64,000 nucleotides of DNA from Linyphia triangularis (GCA_963978545.1 OZ021733.1:71393589-71457588); one strand, 5' to 3'. Positions 32,315-44,065 are shown, counted from the first letter of the stretch. The notes: generated by a model from the letters alone, not told the origin. Numbers and translations are program-made.

Positions 32315-33695
32315 AAAAAAAATTTAAGTTAGAAAAGTAAAGTATTAAGTAAAAATAAATTTTAAAAGCGCGTCTTTTTTTAATTAACATCTATTTAAAT
32401 TTAATAGTCGGGTTTAATAGGATTAAAGTCGAAATCTATGAATTGCAAAACAGCTTGGACGACAACTGTTTCTAGGTTTAAGCAGCACGATTCGATGAAT
32501 TCGCAAACCTGCCATTCGGGCAAACCTGTTCAAAACCACAATTAGACACTTCAACTGTTAAAAAACACCATGGAATAAAACCAGTTAGGTTTTTTGCGAG
32601 TTATCAATGAGTACTTTCGATTCGAGGGGGGGAAATAAAGATTTGAGTTGAGTATGAAAGTAAGAACTTTTAAGGTATCCGACTACTTTCGAAGAAAAAA
32701 ATGTGAAAAATTATGTAAATATCATTTTTTTTTTCATGCTATTAGTCTCGACAGCATACAAAAGGAGGAAAATGAGTGAAAAATTTTAAAAATTAATAAA
32801 CAAATTAAAAATAGAATAAATTTAAGATAATTTTTAGTTAAATTTAACATTTATGGTTAACACTGGTCACAAATTTATTACGAATAAAAAGCAATTTCCT
32901 GAAAACCAGTTACATATAAGTTAATTATCCTGAAAATCAAGCTAAGAGTTATCTTTAGAAATTATGGTTGTTTAAAATATATATTCCAAAGAATTAATGT
33001 TTTTAGAAATATTTTTTGTATAAAAGCGGTTATAAATTAATAACTATTGCACACTTAGATTAATTGTCATTTTATGATGAGCATTACAAAGAAGTTCCAA
33101 AGAAAATTTCACAGCAATATCTTTGTTACTTTTTAAGTTATTATGTTAATGGTGTTAAGGAAACGGTGAAAATTCCATTTTGTAGAAAATGAGTTAAAAG
33201 TACACAGTTGCGCTGGAAACCTCTTGATAGGATTGTATAAAATTTATCCTAACTTTGTTCTTAATCTTAAATGACTAAAAAAAAACTAAAGCTATATTTA
33301 GAAAAGTTAGGAAACAAGCTTTCACAAAATCATAAAAAATTATTGTAAAATTTTATAAAAATTCGACTTTTTAAGGTAAGGCTACCTTAACCCCTTGCTT
33401 GTGCAAATACGCCAATTTTGAAATGTCCGACCTGAGAAAAATCCAATTCCGTGAAGCCTGAACTCAGTTTCCAGTAGCTGGCCCTCGTGTTGTCCTTGCG
33501 TTGTTAAACCAACCTCCCATATACGTGAAAATATTGGTGGTTATTTTGCTTCATTTTTTTTAACTAATCTATTTCTAACATTTTGATGATAATAAGAGAA
33601 TCCATTTTTGGCACCAAAGGCAAGACACATACATAACTCATGTAAAATAAAATACTTGAGCTCTTTAGAAATAGGGTCTGATGGCTTGTGTTATT
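32315..33695. other. AT-rich DNA, no gene seen
   Basis: No supported gene or known repeat; no open frame over 60 codons. A short GC-richer patch at 33420-33530 (with CTGGCCCTCGTGTTGTCC) is unexplained. Confidence 0.4.
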
Positions 33696-33699
33696 TTTA

Positions 33700-34309
33700 A
33701 ATCCTTCATATTAACTTCGATATTGTGAGCATGTTTGTCGGAAAAATCTTCGAATTAACCCCCTTGCACTAACCCAATCGGACAGAAACTTGGCAGATAG
33801 ATTCTATGTCGATGACAATGCTTTCTATTAAATTTTGGGGCTGTTACTGTCACTAAAATGTCACGGAATACTAATAAACCAACTTGCCGTCATGCAATCG
33901 CGCTAAAATATTATTTAAATGACCATTGAAGAAACTTTCCTGATGCCAATTTTTTTTAATAATTCAATAATAAAATTTTTTTAATCAGAATAAATAAAAG
34001 ATATTTGGATGCGAGCGCATAAATTCACGTTCGTTTTTAGTCAATACATTTTGAAACGTAGTTTGCTGCTGATAGAAATGTTATTGATACAGTCAAACCC
34101 CCTTAAAGCGAAGTACGACGGGGCTACAGAAATTGTTCGCGTTAACCGAATTTCATCTAAAACGAATAAATTAACATTTTAAGTACGGGGAACTGGATTT
34201 ACTTTGCGTTAAACGGGATTTCATGTTAAAGGAGTTTGACTGTATTTAAAATTAAAGCACGCGCTGAATCGGCGCTGTGTTAATGAACATAAAAATGCAT
34301 ATAAAGGAT
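33700..34309 (+). repeat. Repeat family D, copy 4 (interrupted)
   Basis: Begins AATCCTTCATATTAACTTCG and is the longest copy, including CGGAAAAATCTTCGAATTAA and CCAATCGGACAGAAACTTGG sequences missing at 18891-19250. The 153-bp pogo-type element inserted near the 3' part. It ends GAATCGGCGCTGTGTTAATG like copy 3. Confidence 0.7.
34090..34242. mobile_element. Pogo/Tigger-type MITE, 153 bp
   Basis: Termini CAGTCAAACCCCCTTAAAGC and TTAAAGGAGTTTGACTG are inverted and flanked by TA on both sides (34088-34089 and 34243-34244). CAGTCAAACC-type ends with a TA duplication are typical of pogo-like Tc1/mariner elements. Repeat D copy 3 at 19180-19200 represents the unoccupied state. Confidence 0.8.
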
Positions 34310-34314
34310 TCAAA

Positions 34315-34980
34315 AGTTTGTTTTTATGAGTTATATTATTACCCTTCCTCTAAATAAACTGCATACTGAAAACATATGAAGGAAAATGTGTTTGAAGTAA
34401 GTATTGAAAAACACGAACAACCCGAAAAAAATCGGCATATTCCAGAACCAAAAGTTGGCAAAAAATCACAGTTTTAATTTGTGGAAAGTATTTTATTGCG
34501 TATTTTTTTCATTGAGGGTTATCTAAATTCAGACATGGATTCGGTTGTAACGCAATGGAACTATGCATTTATATTTATTGAACAAAAAAAAAACTTGCAT
34601 GAATTCAAACAATTTTTTTTTCATGGATTGGAACTTTGCGTCAGCGAACTTTTTTTTGTTGCCTACTACACAAATACGGAGTCTGAATGGAATTGTCGGA
34701 TTTTCTTCGAAACTATACTCCTTTGACTGTTTTTAATTCTTGGAAAAAATCTCTTCCCTAAGTAGGTGAAGCATGAAATTGTCGTGAACCATGACAAAAA
34801 AAGCACTTCCAAATAGGGGAAGAAAACCTTTGATGAAAAAGTGGCACGACCACTTTCCTCTTTCGAATCAACTATCTGGTTTGGGGATTCAAATTAAAGG
34901 AAGGGCTCTAATATACATGACCTACATTAAACATTGCAGTGGGTGCTTCTCAAGGCAAGTGGCTCAACTTCAATCGTTTA
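34315..34980. other. Spacer, no supported gene
   Basis: Two plus-strand frames of 81 and 89 codons (34481-34726, 34791-35060) show no domain, and the second runs into the MITE copy. Not called. Confidence 0.4.
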
Positions 34981-34984
34981 TTAC

Positions 34985-35333
34985 TCACAAAATTCATGAA
35001 AGGAAATTCCCTGACGGCAAACTTTTTTTTCAAAATTCCCCAACTTTTCTAGATGTATAGACACAATGATCAAATAGAACATGTATGCAAAAGAGATAAT
35101 ACGCCAATTTTGTTGAAATAATTGTGGCGGTTTATTCCGTAACATAAAACTTGTAACGATTACCACCACAATTCTCCGAGAAAATGACGCCAAAATACGG
35201 ATGAACGGGAAACATACCTTCAAAACAATGGATTTCCCCGATTCCGTGAAATTTTTTAAAATTCAGACATCTCTCGGAAGATATTTTCCAGAATCAGAAA
35301 GTTCCCTAACATTTCCAGGTTCTGTTGCCACTC
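34985..35333. mobile_element. CAGGGTGGCC MITE, left-truncated copy
   Basis: Shows TTCCCTGACGGCAAACTTTT, CCCCAACTTTTCTAGATGTA, AATAGAACATGTATGCAAAA, AATACGGATGAACGGGAAAC and the right end CCAGGTTCTGTTGCCACTCTG. The left terminus is missing or lost before 34985. Confidence 0.75.
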
Positions 35334-35334
35334 T

Positions 35335-36230
35335 GTTACGGCACAAATCCAATTTCTTGTTCATCGAAAAGCACTTTTAATGCGGTTTGTATCGAAGTTA
35401 AATTGCACGAGTCAGACCTATTCCTACTTCATCAATTTTAACAGAAGCGCGGGGATTTCTAAATAATCTACCAATATAGGGGAAAATCGGATTAAGCTCT
35501 GGTTGCTTTTTTAGAACTTTCTTAAATGTTGAAATTATAAAATTTGATTTAGCTCTTTATGCTAAAACATTTAACAATAAAATCAACAAAATCCTCATTT
35601 TTTGTTATTCAAAAATTAATCATCGACCTGAAAGAATCAACAACCTGAAGATTGAAGAGTTTTGTTCCAGTTGACATTTTTGGTTAAAAAAAAAAAAAGG
35701 TTGTATATTTATATTTCATATTGAATTTATACTGGTAAGTTAAAATATTTTAGATTAAAAATAAAGAGTGGTAAAACTTGTATTCATTTTAGTATTTTAC
35801 TAAAAAGAAAATTACGACTCAAGCTTGTTTGTTAAAGAAATTTTATACCCCAGCTTAAACGCTGGGGGGGGGGGGGAAATAATCATCAATCAGTTTAAAG
35901 TGATGGGTAGAAAGTCATTTTAAGTTGACAAAATGTTATTTCTAGACTCATAGATTATATTTAATGAAAAGAACAAGTAATACACAGAAGGTCTTTAGGA
36001 ATACAAGAAAAGACTAAAGTCATAATGATACAAGAACCTATAATGATATCTTGTATAATCTTGTACAATAAATGATACAAGATTTGAGAAACTAAAGTTT
36101 GACAAGGCGTCTTGTTTAGATGCAGCTTGACACAGTTCACTTTTCTATCAACTATACAGCCCTTTTAGATTGCAATTTTGAAAAAACATTACCGTTATTT
36201 TCTACAACTCTCATTATCAAGTTAAAAAGT
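35335..36230. other. AT-rich spacer with poly-G tract
   Basis: Nothing recognisable; includes a run of 12 G at 35865-35876 and, near 36030-36085, three occurrences of ATGATACAAG- or TTGTATAATC-like phrases. Confidence 0.4.
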
Positions 36231-36234
36231 ATCA

Positions 36235-36550
36235 ATGCATTACTAGTAACTAGCTGTATGGCCCAGCGTTGTGAAGACCCGTCATTGTGTAACTATAGAT
36301 CTCAACTTCTGACTCTTTACGAACCAGGTTAGTTTCACTCGCTGAAAGAAAAGTTCATTGCTAAAGCTAGCTTTGCTCGCAAAAAGCTTCATTGCTATAC
36401 AAGCGCAGGTTCGCATCTCTCGCCAAAAGATTCGTTGCTGAGCAAGCAATCTTTTTAATTAATTAAAAAAACTAAAGAATGTTTTAACATTTTGTTTATC
36501 AAAAGTTCAATACGAAGGCAAAAATTTATTTTCTTTAAAATTTCAGACCT
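36235..36550. repeat. Fragments of dispersed repeats
   Basis: ACTAGCTGTATGGCCCAGCG resembles the CTAGCTGT...GCCCGGC phrase common in arthropod interspersed repeats (from memory). GCTCGCAAAAAGCTTCATTGC repeats locally, and 36475-36545 is a single unit of the tandem repeat at 2444-2830. Confidence 0.4.
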
Positions 36551-36873
36551 TCACGCCTATTGGATGTCGCTTTCTATAGTCTCAGGCAAAAAGACCCACA
36601 GACTATATTATTATTATAAAAATGTACACCCGTAATATCTCAGAACTTCTTGATTTGGATTTTTTTAACTCCTTTCAATGTTTTACTCATTTATAAATGT
36701 TTAATAATGACAATATAAATGTTTCACAAGTGTGAAATTTAAAGAATTTTTAATGTACTAACTATACCGCTGAAATTAAAGGTAATGGTTTAATAATAGT
36801 TCTGATGGGAGTGACTGGAATTTTAATGCATTGGGCTTTAAAAAAAATTTAAAGAACTACTAATATTGAAAAA

Positions 36874-37346
36874 CTAAAAAGAGAGAGGGCGAACTTCTGT
36901 ACCGGGCAGGTACAGAAGTTCCGGCAATTTTTTACAAACATTGACCAGCCCGGCGATAGCCAGTACGCCAATGCAATAGCCATAACGATCAACAGGTCCG
37001 AACTCTTCAGCAGTCGCACACGAAATGAACGAAAAATTCCGGACGATATCGATAAGTGAAAAAAAAACGGCCAACACGATAAAACGGACGGTCATCCGTT
37101 TTATAGGTGTTGGATAATGAAAAAGTGCTCTTAATAGGATCATTGGCAGGCCGAATCAACCCTATTAGAAACACCCTCTACATAGATTTTCAAACAAATA
37201 ACGCAATGTGAAACTGGAAATGATGAAGAAGCGGAAGTCTTAGTCTTGAAATTGTTAAACAATTTATCAATTTTGGTTTTGCATAAGCAAGTCACACAAA
37301 AAACTGTCTGGAAATAATACATAAGATTACTAATAAAATTAAACAT
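36874..37346 (-). other. GC-elevated patch with two overlapping open frames
   Basis: Minus-strand frames of 68 codons (37140-37346) and 89 codons (36874-37143) overlap by four bases, ATGA. The second has a strongly hydrophobic segment (FIVLAVFFSLIDIV) and a second one (GYCIGVLAIAGLVNV), like a two-pass membrane fragment. The alternative minus frame is also open for over 90 codons. The plus strand has no comparable frame. An acceptor-like TTATTTCCAG lies at the start of the first frame. The GC rise is confined to about 36880-37150. Either a degenerate exon or transposon-derived coding DNA; no homologue recognised. Confidence 0.35.
36892..36923. repeat. Perfect hairpin in GC-rich patch
   Basis: GAACTTCTGTACC and GGTACAGAAGTTC pair perfectly (13 bp) around a loop of about five bases (GGGCA). 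It lies at the 3' end of the 89-codon frame, just ahead of its stop codon on the minus strand. Confidence 0.8.
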
Positions 37347-37349
37347 GCA

Positions 37350-37650
37350 TGGAAAATAAGATTAGAAAAATTAATAGTCAAAATACTTACACTCTGATAA
37401 AATTTCATTATATATACGGTTATTCCATGTGAGGTGACCAAAATGTTTCTGATCGACTATTTTTGATTTTGATAAAACTTTAACACAATGTTCAAAAACT
37501 TCAATAGAAGAAGTTCAAGAAAGTGTCGGATAAATATATAGCCAAACTGAGGATCCACAACCGTTTTAGTAAAGGTCACTTCAAAATATCCAAATAGGTT
37601 GCGAAAAAATTGACAACTTCGGCCAATTATAACTCAGGAACTAAAACAGA
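37350..37650. other. AT-rich flank of TIR element
   Basis: No gene. Forms the left flank of the complete element; ends with the ATA target copy (37650-37652). Confidence 0.5.
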
Positions 37651-37787
37651 TATAGTCCGGGGAATAGAGACTGAAAAAGGGGTCTTACCTTGCAAAAGGT
37701 TATGTAGTTCTGATTTTTTAATATGTTATAAAGATCGGTCCCGTATAAACCAAGTTTTCGACCTCCTAACCCTTGTGCGTTCTCCGT

Positions 37788-38725
37788 GGTGCACCAAAAA
37801 CTGAGCCGTTTTTCAGTTTTTACGTCATAGCTCTTTGCCAATGCATCTTAGAAACAAACATTATATTCAAAAGTTGTAGAATATTAAATTATCTACAACT
37901 TTTGTATACTAAGTTTTTTTGTAGACCTATTATGTAAATAGTTATGTCGCATCAAAGTCAAAACTTTTTCGTAAAAATGCTACTTTTTGAAGATTTGTGT
38001 CAAGTTTTTTGATTATATCTTCATAATGGTACGTTTTACAGAAAAAGTTTGTGAATAAAAGTTGTAGAACAATAAATTTCCTACAAGTTTTCAATATAAA
38101 CTTATTTTCTAGGACTAATAACAAAGGAGTTACTCTGCTTTGTGTATTATCCGTGGTGCACCACAAACAAATGCGTTTTTCAGTTTATAGATGATAACTC
38201 TTTCGCAATGCATTTTAAAAACAAACATTAAGTTTAAAAGTTGTAGAATATTAAATTTTCTACAACTTTTGTAAACAATTTGCTTTTGTAAAGCTATTTT
38301 GTAAAGAGTTACGTAGCATCAAAATAAACACTTTTTCGTAAAAATGTTGCTTTTTTAAGTTTTTTGACGAGTTTTTCAATTATATCTTCATAACAATAAG
38401 TCGTAGGGAAAAATATACTATGCAAAAGTTGTAGATCTATAAATTTGCTATAAGTTTATACGAAAAAGTTACTATCTAGGACTAATAACTAAGGAGCTAC
38501 TCTTCTTCGAAGGTTTACGAGATGATAACCTATAATATTGTATGTATAGGTAGGGGTTTAAAAATAGCTTCTTACTGCATAGTCTGACAATTTTAATAAA
38601 AAATTAAAACAATATATATATAATACTAATGATTATGTAAAATAAAAAGTGGAAATATATTAAATAATGTATATATCTATAGATAATAATAGTAATATAA
38701 AATTTACCATTTTGCCGTGATGCAC
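37788..38725. repeat. ~365-bp tandem units in left arm
   Basis: GTGCACCAAAAACTGAGCC at 37788 and GTGCACCACAAACAAATGCG at 38156 begin two units that agree through TTTTTCAGTTT, AATGCATYTTARAAACAAAC, the AAGTTGTAGA hairpin, TTTTCGTAAAAATG and GATTATATCTTCATAA. A third box GATGCACCAAAAATTTC lies at 38718. The unit repeats in opposite orientation in the right arm. Confidence 0.75.
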
Positions 38726-39020
38726 CAAAAATTTCTGCATTCGGAAATAAAAATGAGAAATAGACTGCATTCAAGTGGCTCATTCTAAACTACGTGGGGT
38801 ACAGATCTTTTGAGATAGAATAGAAAAATCACAAGTCGGGTGGCATTAGTGACATGTAAAGGAATTCTTTTAAGGATTCAGTTTCCGCGAAAACACCATA
38901 TACTGTTGATTGAGATTTGCCACTGCCGAATTCAGGGTAGAAGAACCAAAAAGCCATTCTCAACCCTCCCCACCACTAACCATCCCGACAGAATATCAAC
39001 CACTCAGTGTAGTTACTTAA

Positions 39021-39635
39021 TATTGGAATACATGCGTTGTAATGTTGGCTGCTTCATCATATCCAATATTACAGGAATTTGCAAAGATCTTCCTAGATCC
39101 TAATGGCAGTGTTTCAAGCATCACCGAAGCAGTATCAAGCATTCTTGTTGCTCTCTTTGGTGGTCACAGGGCAACAACTTGAAATGCTTTGCGTTATAAG
39201 CAATTTTCCAAATCAACAACTGGGAGCAAGTTAAATCTGTCACAGCTACCTCCGACCCAAGAAGCTGCTACGCACCATGTCTTTCGCACATACCATCAAG
39301 TAAAGACATGGATGGGCCAATTGAAAAATCCTCTGGTCTGTGGGTGGAAGATGGACAGTAAAGGACTTCTTCCTATTACAACCACCTGGGATTCAGCTCC
39401 TCTATCAATTCTGACCTACATTTTCTGCCAGCGCAACATAGGATACACTAAGGCCTGGGGTTGTAGAAAGGCCGGTCTCAAGTGCTCCATAATATGTAAA
39501 AACTGTCATGGACAAACCTGTGACAATACAGCGAACATCATAATTGATGACAACGATGAAGACGACCCAACAGAACTCTTAATTCAAGAAGTAGCAGAGG
39601 AACTAAGCCGAGCCTTCGTGGCTAAGCGAAACTAA
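39021..39635 (+). pseudogene. Transposon-borne cysteine-rich (CXC/TSO1-like) protein, C-terminal part
   Basis: Open from 39021 after an in-frame TAA, interrupted once by TGA at 39180-39182, then open to the TAA at 39633. The first part reads ILQEFAKIFLDPNGSVSSI and VALFGGHRATT, then after the stop NALRYKQFSKS, LPPTQEAATHHVFRTYHQVK and the Cys cluster C-x6-C-x3-C-x2-C-x4-C, with an acidic DDNDEDD tail. The order (helical segment, LRYxxF, LPPT, YHQVxxW, CXC cluster) is that of C-terminal regions in uncharacterised transposon proteins I recall from arthropods. The N-terminal catalytic-type region is absent or unreadable. The same TGA is present in copy 1, so both derive from an already defective source. 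Confidence 0.62.
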
Positions 39636-39686
39636 ATTTAAGAATTTATAAGTTTTCTAAATTGTAAGTTTTATTGATATTACTAT

Positions 39687-39687
<1 letters not shown>

Positions 39688-39771
<84 letters not shown>
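39688..39771. repeat. (AT)n microsatellite
   Basis: About 40 AT units in the element's interior; corresponds to the much longer tract at 1-235. Confidence 0.95.
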
Positions 39772-39774
<3 letters not shown>

Positions 39775-41311
39775 TTTTATAATATTTATATTTTTTGATT
39801 TATAATACTATTATTTTAATACCTATATTGTTTTATTTTTTATTAAACTTGTCAGGCTTTGCAGTAAGAAACTGTTTTTAATATTAGATCTTACCAAGTA
39901 GCTCTTTTGTTATTAGTCCTATAAATAACTTTCTATATAAAACGTAGCAAATTTAGGGTTCTACAATTTTTATGATATACTTTTATGGATATCATCTAAA
40001 AACTCGACAAGAATCTTAAAATGGTATTTTTACGAAAGAGTTTTTGCTTTGATGCTTTTCATACAATTTGTTTTTCATACAATAGTTCTACAAAACAAAT
40101 TTTGCACATACATTAGTGGTAGAAAATTTAATACTCTACAACCTAAAATATAATTTTTTCCCCCTATAAAATGCAGTGGAAAAAGGATATGATCGGTACA
40201 TTGAAAAAAATTCAAAATTTCAGAATTCAGAAGGTTTTTGGTGCACCATGGCGAAAATGGTAAATTGATATTACCGTTATTGTATATAGATATATACATT
40301 ATTTAATATATTTCACTTTTTATTTTACATTATCATTAGTATTATGTAAATATTGTTTTATTTTTTTATTAAAATTGTCAGACTATGCAGTAAGAAGCTA
40401 TTTTTAAACCCTTACCTATACATAATATATTACAGGTTATCATCTCGTATACCTTCAAAGAAGAGTAGATCCTTAGTTATTAGTCCTAGATAGTAACTTT
40501 TTGTATAAAACTTAGAGCAAATTTATAGATCTACATTTTTTGTTTCATATATTTTTCCCTACGACTTATTGTTATGAAGATATAATTGAACAACTCAGCA
40601 AAAAACTTAAAAAAGCAGCATTTTTACGAAAAAGTTTTTACTTTGATACGACGTAACTCATTACATAATAGCTTTACAAAAGCAAATTGTTCACAAAAGT
40701 TGTAGAAAATTTAATATTCTACAACTTTTAAACTTAATGTTTGCTTTTAAAATGCATTGCGAAAGAGTTATAATCTATAAACTGAAAAACGTATTTTTTT
40801 TGTGGTGCACCACGGAAAATACACAAAGCAGAGTAACTCCTTTGTTATTAGTCCTAGAAAATAAGTTTATATTGAAAACTTGTAGGAAATTTATTGCTCT
40901 ACAACTTTTATTCACAAACTTTTTCTTTAAAATGTACCATTATGAAGATATAATAAAAAAATTTGACACAAATCTTAAAAAAGTAGCATTTTTACGAAAA
41001 AGTTTTGTTTTTGATGCGACATAACTATTTACATAATAGGTCTACAAAAAAACTTAGTATACAAAAGATGTAGATAATTTAATATTCTACAACTTTTGAA
41101 TATAATGTGTGTTTCTAAGATGTATTGGCAAAGAGCTATGATTTATAAACTGAAAAACGGCTCAGTTTTTGGTGCACCACGGAGAACGCACAAGGGTTAG
41201 GAGGTCGAAAACTTGGTTTATAAACCACGAGACCAACCTTTATAACATATTAAAAAATCAGAACTACATAACCTTTTGCAAGGCAAAATGTCTCTATTCC
41301 CTGGACTAATA

Positions 41312-42870
41312 AGCTGATATTAGGTTTCAGTGATTAACTTTTGAAATTGTTTTAGGAAATGGTGCTAAATTCATAACAAATATTTCAAAAATTGTCATCA
41401 AAGTAGACGAAACATGTCCCTACGAATTTTCCAAACATTTTCTGAAACGCTAAATCAATATTAAAAGCACTTGAGATTATGATAAATGGGCAGTTGGTAG
41501 ACTATGAACACTGCATATTTCGTTCTTTACTAATAATTTTTATAGTAAAAAGATTTCAATTAACTCCAAATGTCAAAAACGCAGAATTTAACACTTTTTC
41601 AGAGCCTTTTATCCCCAAATTGGTCATCTTTTTTTTTTTTTATTATTATTATTTTTCACGGCCTTAAAAACCCTCTTGTTTCAATTTGGTGTCTCACCTT
41701 ATACGATTGAAAAAAAGTTGCATTTTTGAGAACTTCAATTTGTAAAAGATCGAAATTTCTGTGAAAACCAACAAATTTAACAAGCTATAACTTATGAGCT
41801 AAGAAAGTTTGGAAAAAAAAGAAAAATGGTTTCGATGTTTAACTTTTTCTATCTTTGGTATGCACGGCATTTATTTTATTTAGCAAGTAATACATGTTTC
41901 CCAAATAGGCCTCAAAGTAGCCAAAATATCACGCAATTACGAATTTTCCCATAATTGTACAGTTGGTAGTGATCAGTTGCTGGTAGTGGCTAACTAGTGA
42001 TTAATTACTAGTAATTGAACACTATATACTAATAACAACTAATGATTGAACACTATATTCTTCTATTTATGGTTTTCAATACTTTATCTAAAATGTCAAA
42101 AACGATTAATTTAACCCCTTTTTTTTTAAAGGCATTTATCTAAAAATGGGCTAACTTTAAAAATTTTGTATTTTGTACCACTGTAAAGAATTAACTTATT
42201 ATTTTTTTTAAGTATTTGAAAAAAAATAATCAAATATCAATTGCAATTTTATAAAGATAAAAAAAAAATCTATATTTTTTCAGTTTTATAAAAGGCTATA
42301 CATATTGTTAAATTAATAATAATTAAAGATACATGTATTGGTGTGTATCCAGCCCGCAAAAAGCTCCAACATAGGTCATACGGCCGTATGACTTAATTAG
42401 TGGCGAACCCCACTCTAAATCAATTATTTTAATTATTTAAAGATAGATTTTTCTAACTGGAACCGGTTGTATTAAAAAAAATACATTAGGAGATAAAGAA
42501 AGAATAATAAGAGAGGTGGAGGGACAATTCTTGAAAAATCAAGAAAAAATAATTATACGGAATTCCAAAAATTGGTAATCAGAAATCGTTCGAGGAGAAT
42601 ATTGATATTTTATTCCGATTTAAAAGGAAAAACCACACAAAACTCAGATCACTTCAAGAATGCAATATTTATTTTTAAAATGTTGGTTGAAGTTTATTTA
42701 ATCGCGGTATGATATTCATTATTTAATCTGTTGATTTTGTAGCTGGGCTCCTACCAATTTGTGATAACCTTATAGATAGTTGGCCACACCCAGCTGCTAG
42801 ACAAGGCATGGGATTGGTTTGGCATAGGTTCTCAAGTCTTTAAATGGGTTAAGCTATGATTCTCAGGGTT
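41312..42870. other. AT-rich spacer with repeat fragments
   Basis: No gene. A segment at 41900-41975 (TATCACGCAATTACGAATTT) is inverted relative to 59585-59640 (AAGTTCGTAATTGCGTGATA), a dispersed repeat. A local GTGATCAGTTGCTGGTAGTG / ACTAGTGATTAATTACTAGT stretch at 41965-42060 is internally repetitive. Confidence 0.45.
42375..42392. repeat. Perfect 18-bp palindrome
   Basis: GTCATACGGCCGTATGAC is fully self-complementary with an EagI-type centre CGGCCG, in otherwise AT-rich DNA. Function unknown. Confidence 0.85.
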
Positions 42871-42875
42871 TACTA

Positions 42876-43291
42876 CAGGGTAACCACAAAATTCAGGAAA
42901 AAAAGTTCCCAGATAGATAATTCATTGTAATTCCGTGACACATTTCTAAGAAATTCTCTGATTTTACGGCAAACTTTTTTCAAGAAGACAAATTTCTCCA
43001 GATGTGTAGACACCCTGATCAAATAGTACTTGTATGCTAAAGAGAGCCATTTTTTAAAAAATAGTTTTGGAAGTAATGAAAAGTTGAAATTATTCTGTAA
43101 CTTTAAACTTACATCCATTACTACCACAAATCTTAGATAAATAGGGTCAAAATACAGATGAAAGGGAAAAGGTGATTTCAACAATAAAAAATTTCCCCGA
43201 TTTTCGTGAAATTTTAAAAAATTCCCTGCTTTTTCAAGAATCAGAAAGCTCAATGACATTTCCCTGAATTCCAGGTTCTGTGGCCACTCTG
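42876..43291. mobile_element. CAGGGTGGCC MITE, complete copy
   Basis: A 416-bp element with ends CAGGGTAACCACAAAATTCA and CCAGGTTCTGTGGCCACTCTG. TACTA flanks both ends (42871-42875 and 43292-43296). The interior has TTCCCAGATAGATAATTC, TGTAGACACCCTGATCAAAT, ACTACCACAAATC and TTCCCTGCTTTTTC phrases shared with the other copies. The 128-codon minus-strand frame inside is not kept open in other copies. Confidence 0.85.
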
Positions 43292-43299
43292 TACTATTA

Positions 43300-43860
43300 G
43301 TTTCGAAATCTTACATGTGATAAGCTTTTCATCTCTTAAGTAATGACTTCGTGTTATCAGGGGTCAAAGTGACAAAATAAAAATATATAGGATTTTTACA
43401 AAAAAAATATAGGACAATATAAAACATCAAAAAAATGCCCACAGTCTCTACTGAACTTTAAAATTAACTCGTTACATATTTTATTAATTAAAACTTTAAA
43501 TGAAACCTTATTGAAATGAATATACAATACGAACTTAGGAGGACAGTACCAATTAACATAAATTATCCTTTTTAAGAGAGGAATATCTATAATCAAGTAC
43601 TTAGAAAATAACTGTCTCCCTTTAAAACTCGTTATACTAAATTTAAGAGAATAGAAAACACGCCATCAAAACAAGAATCACCTGATCCTGAATATGTCAT
43701 CCTTTATTTGTTATTACCTCAATATTCCAAACACACCCTTAGTATTCATCAATAAATAAGTTTTATTAATTACATTATTTGCAATCTTCCAGCATCTATA
43801 AGTGCTTAGAACTGCCCCAATTTCTTTAGAAGTATTTTCTTTTTATCCCCATTTCCTGTT
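43300..43860. other. AT-rich spacer
   Basis: No gene. The ATATAGGATTTTT...ATATAGGACAATATAAAACA phrase at 43385-43425 is shared with 53865-53960, indicating a further small repeat family. Confidence 0.45.
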
Positions 43861-43868
43861 TAGGTTAA

Positions 43869-44028
43869 GATCAACTGTACGATCCCCTTTGGTGAATTTA
43901 AAAAAAAAATCGCCAAATTGAAAATGGCATCAAAAGGCTGTGCCGCCAAATCCAAATGACGTCAAAACACATTCGGCGTCGAATCGCCAACTTTCAAAAA
44001 GTCGCCAAGGGGGACCGTACAGTAAATC
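43869..44028. mobile_element. TTAA-flanked MITE, 160 bp
   Basis: GATCAACTGTACGATCCCCT and AGGGGGACCGTACAGTAAATC are inverted, with TTAA on either side (43865-43868 and 44029-44032). The interior is CpG-containing (CCAAATGACGTCAAAACAC, TCGGCGTCGAATCGCC), unlike the surrounding AT-rich DNA. Confidence 0.7.
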
Positions 44029-44065
44029 TTAACCCCTGTTAGCTTTGCAGTCTTTTATTGGTTCA

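Larger units (their letters stand above)
37653..41308 (+). mobile_element. Long-TIR DNA element, complete copy 2
   Basis: A 3656-bp element with ends TAGTCCGGGGAATAGAGAC and GTCTCTATTCCCTGGACTA, flanked by ATA on both sides (37650-37652 and 41309-41311). Each arm is over 1 kb and made of tandem units of about 365 bp, which open with GGTGCACCA and carry AAGTTGTAGAATATTAAAT inverted repeats. Between the arms lie the cysteine-rich pseudogene and an AT microsatellite. The arms are not identical, so the element is old or was never strictly palindromic. It is the reference for copies at 1-2285 and 6419-9106. Confidence 0.85.

Noticed and set aside
38840..39103. 87-codon frame upstream of the CXC-type frame (and its mirror 904-1092)
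   Set aside because: The two copies have different reading after a small indel and the family-like peptide is in another frame; this one is a shadow.
42873..43259. 128-codon minus-strand frame
   Set aside because: Inside a MITE; the related copies have stops in this frame.
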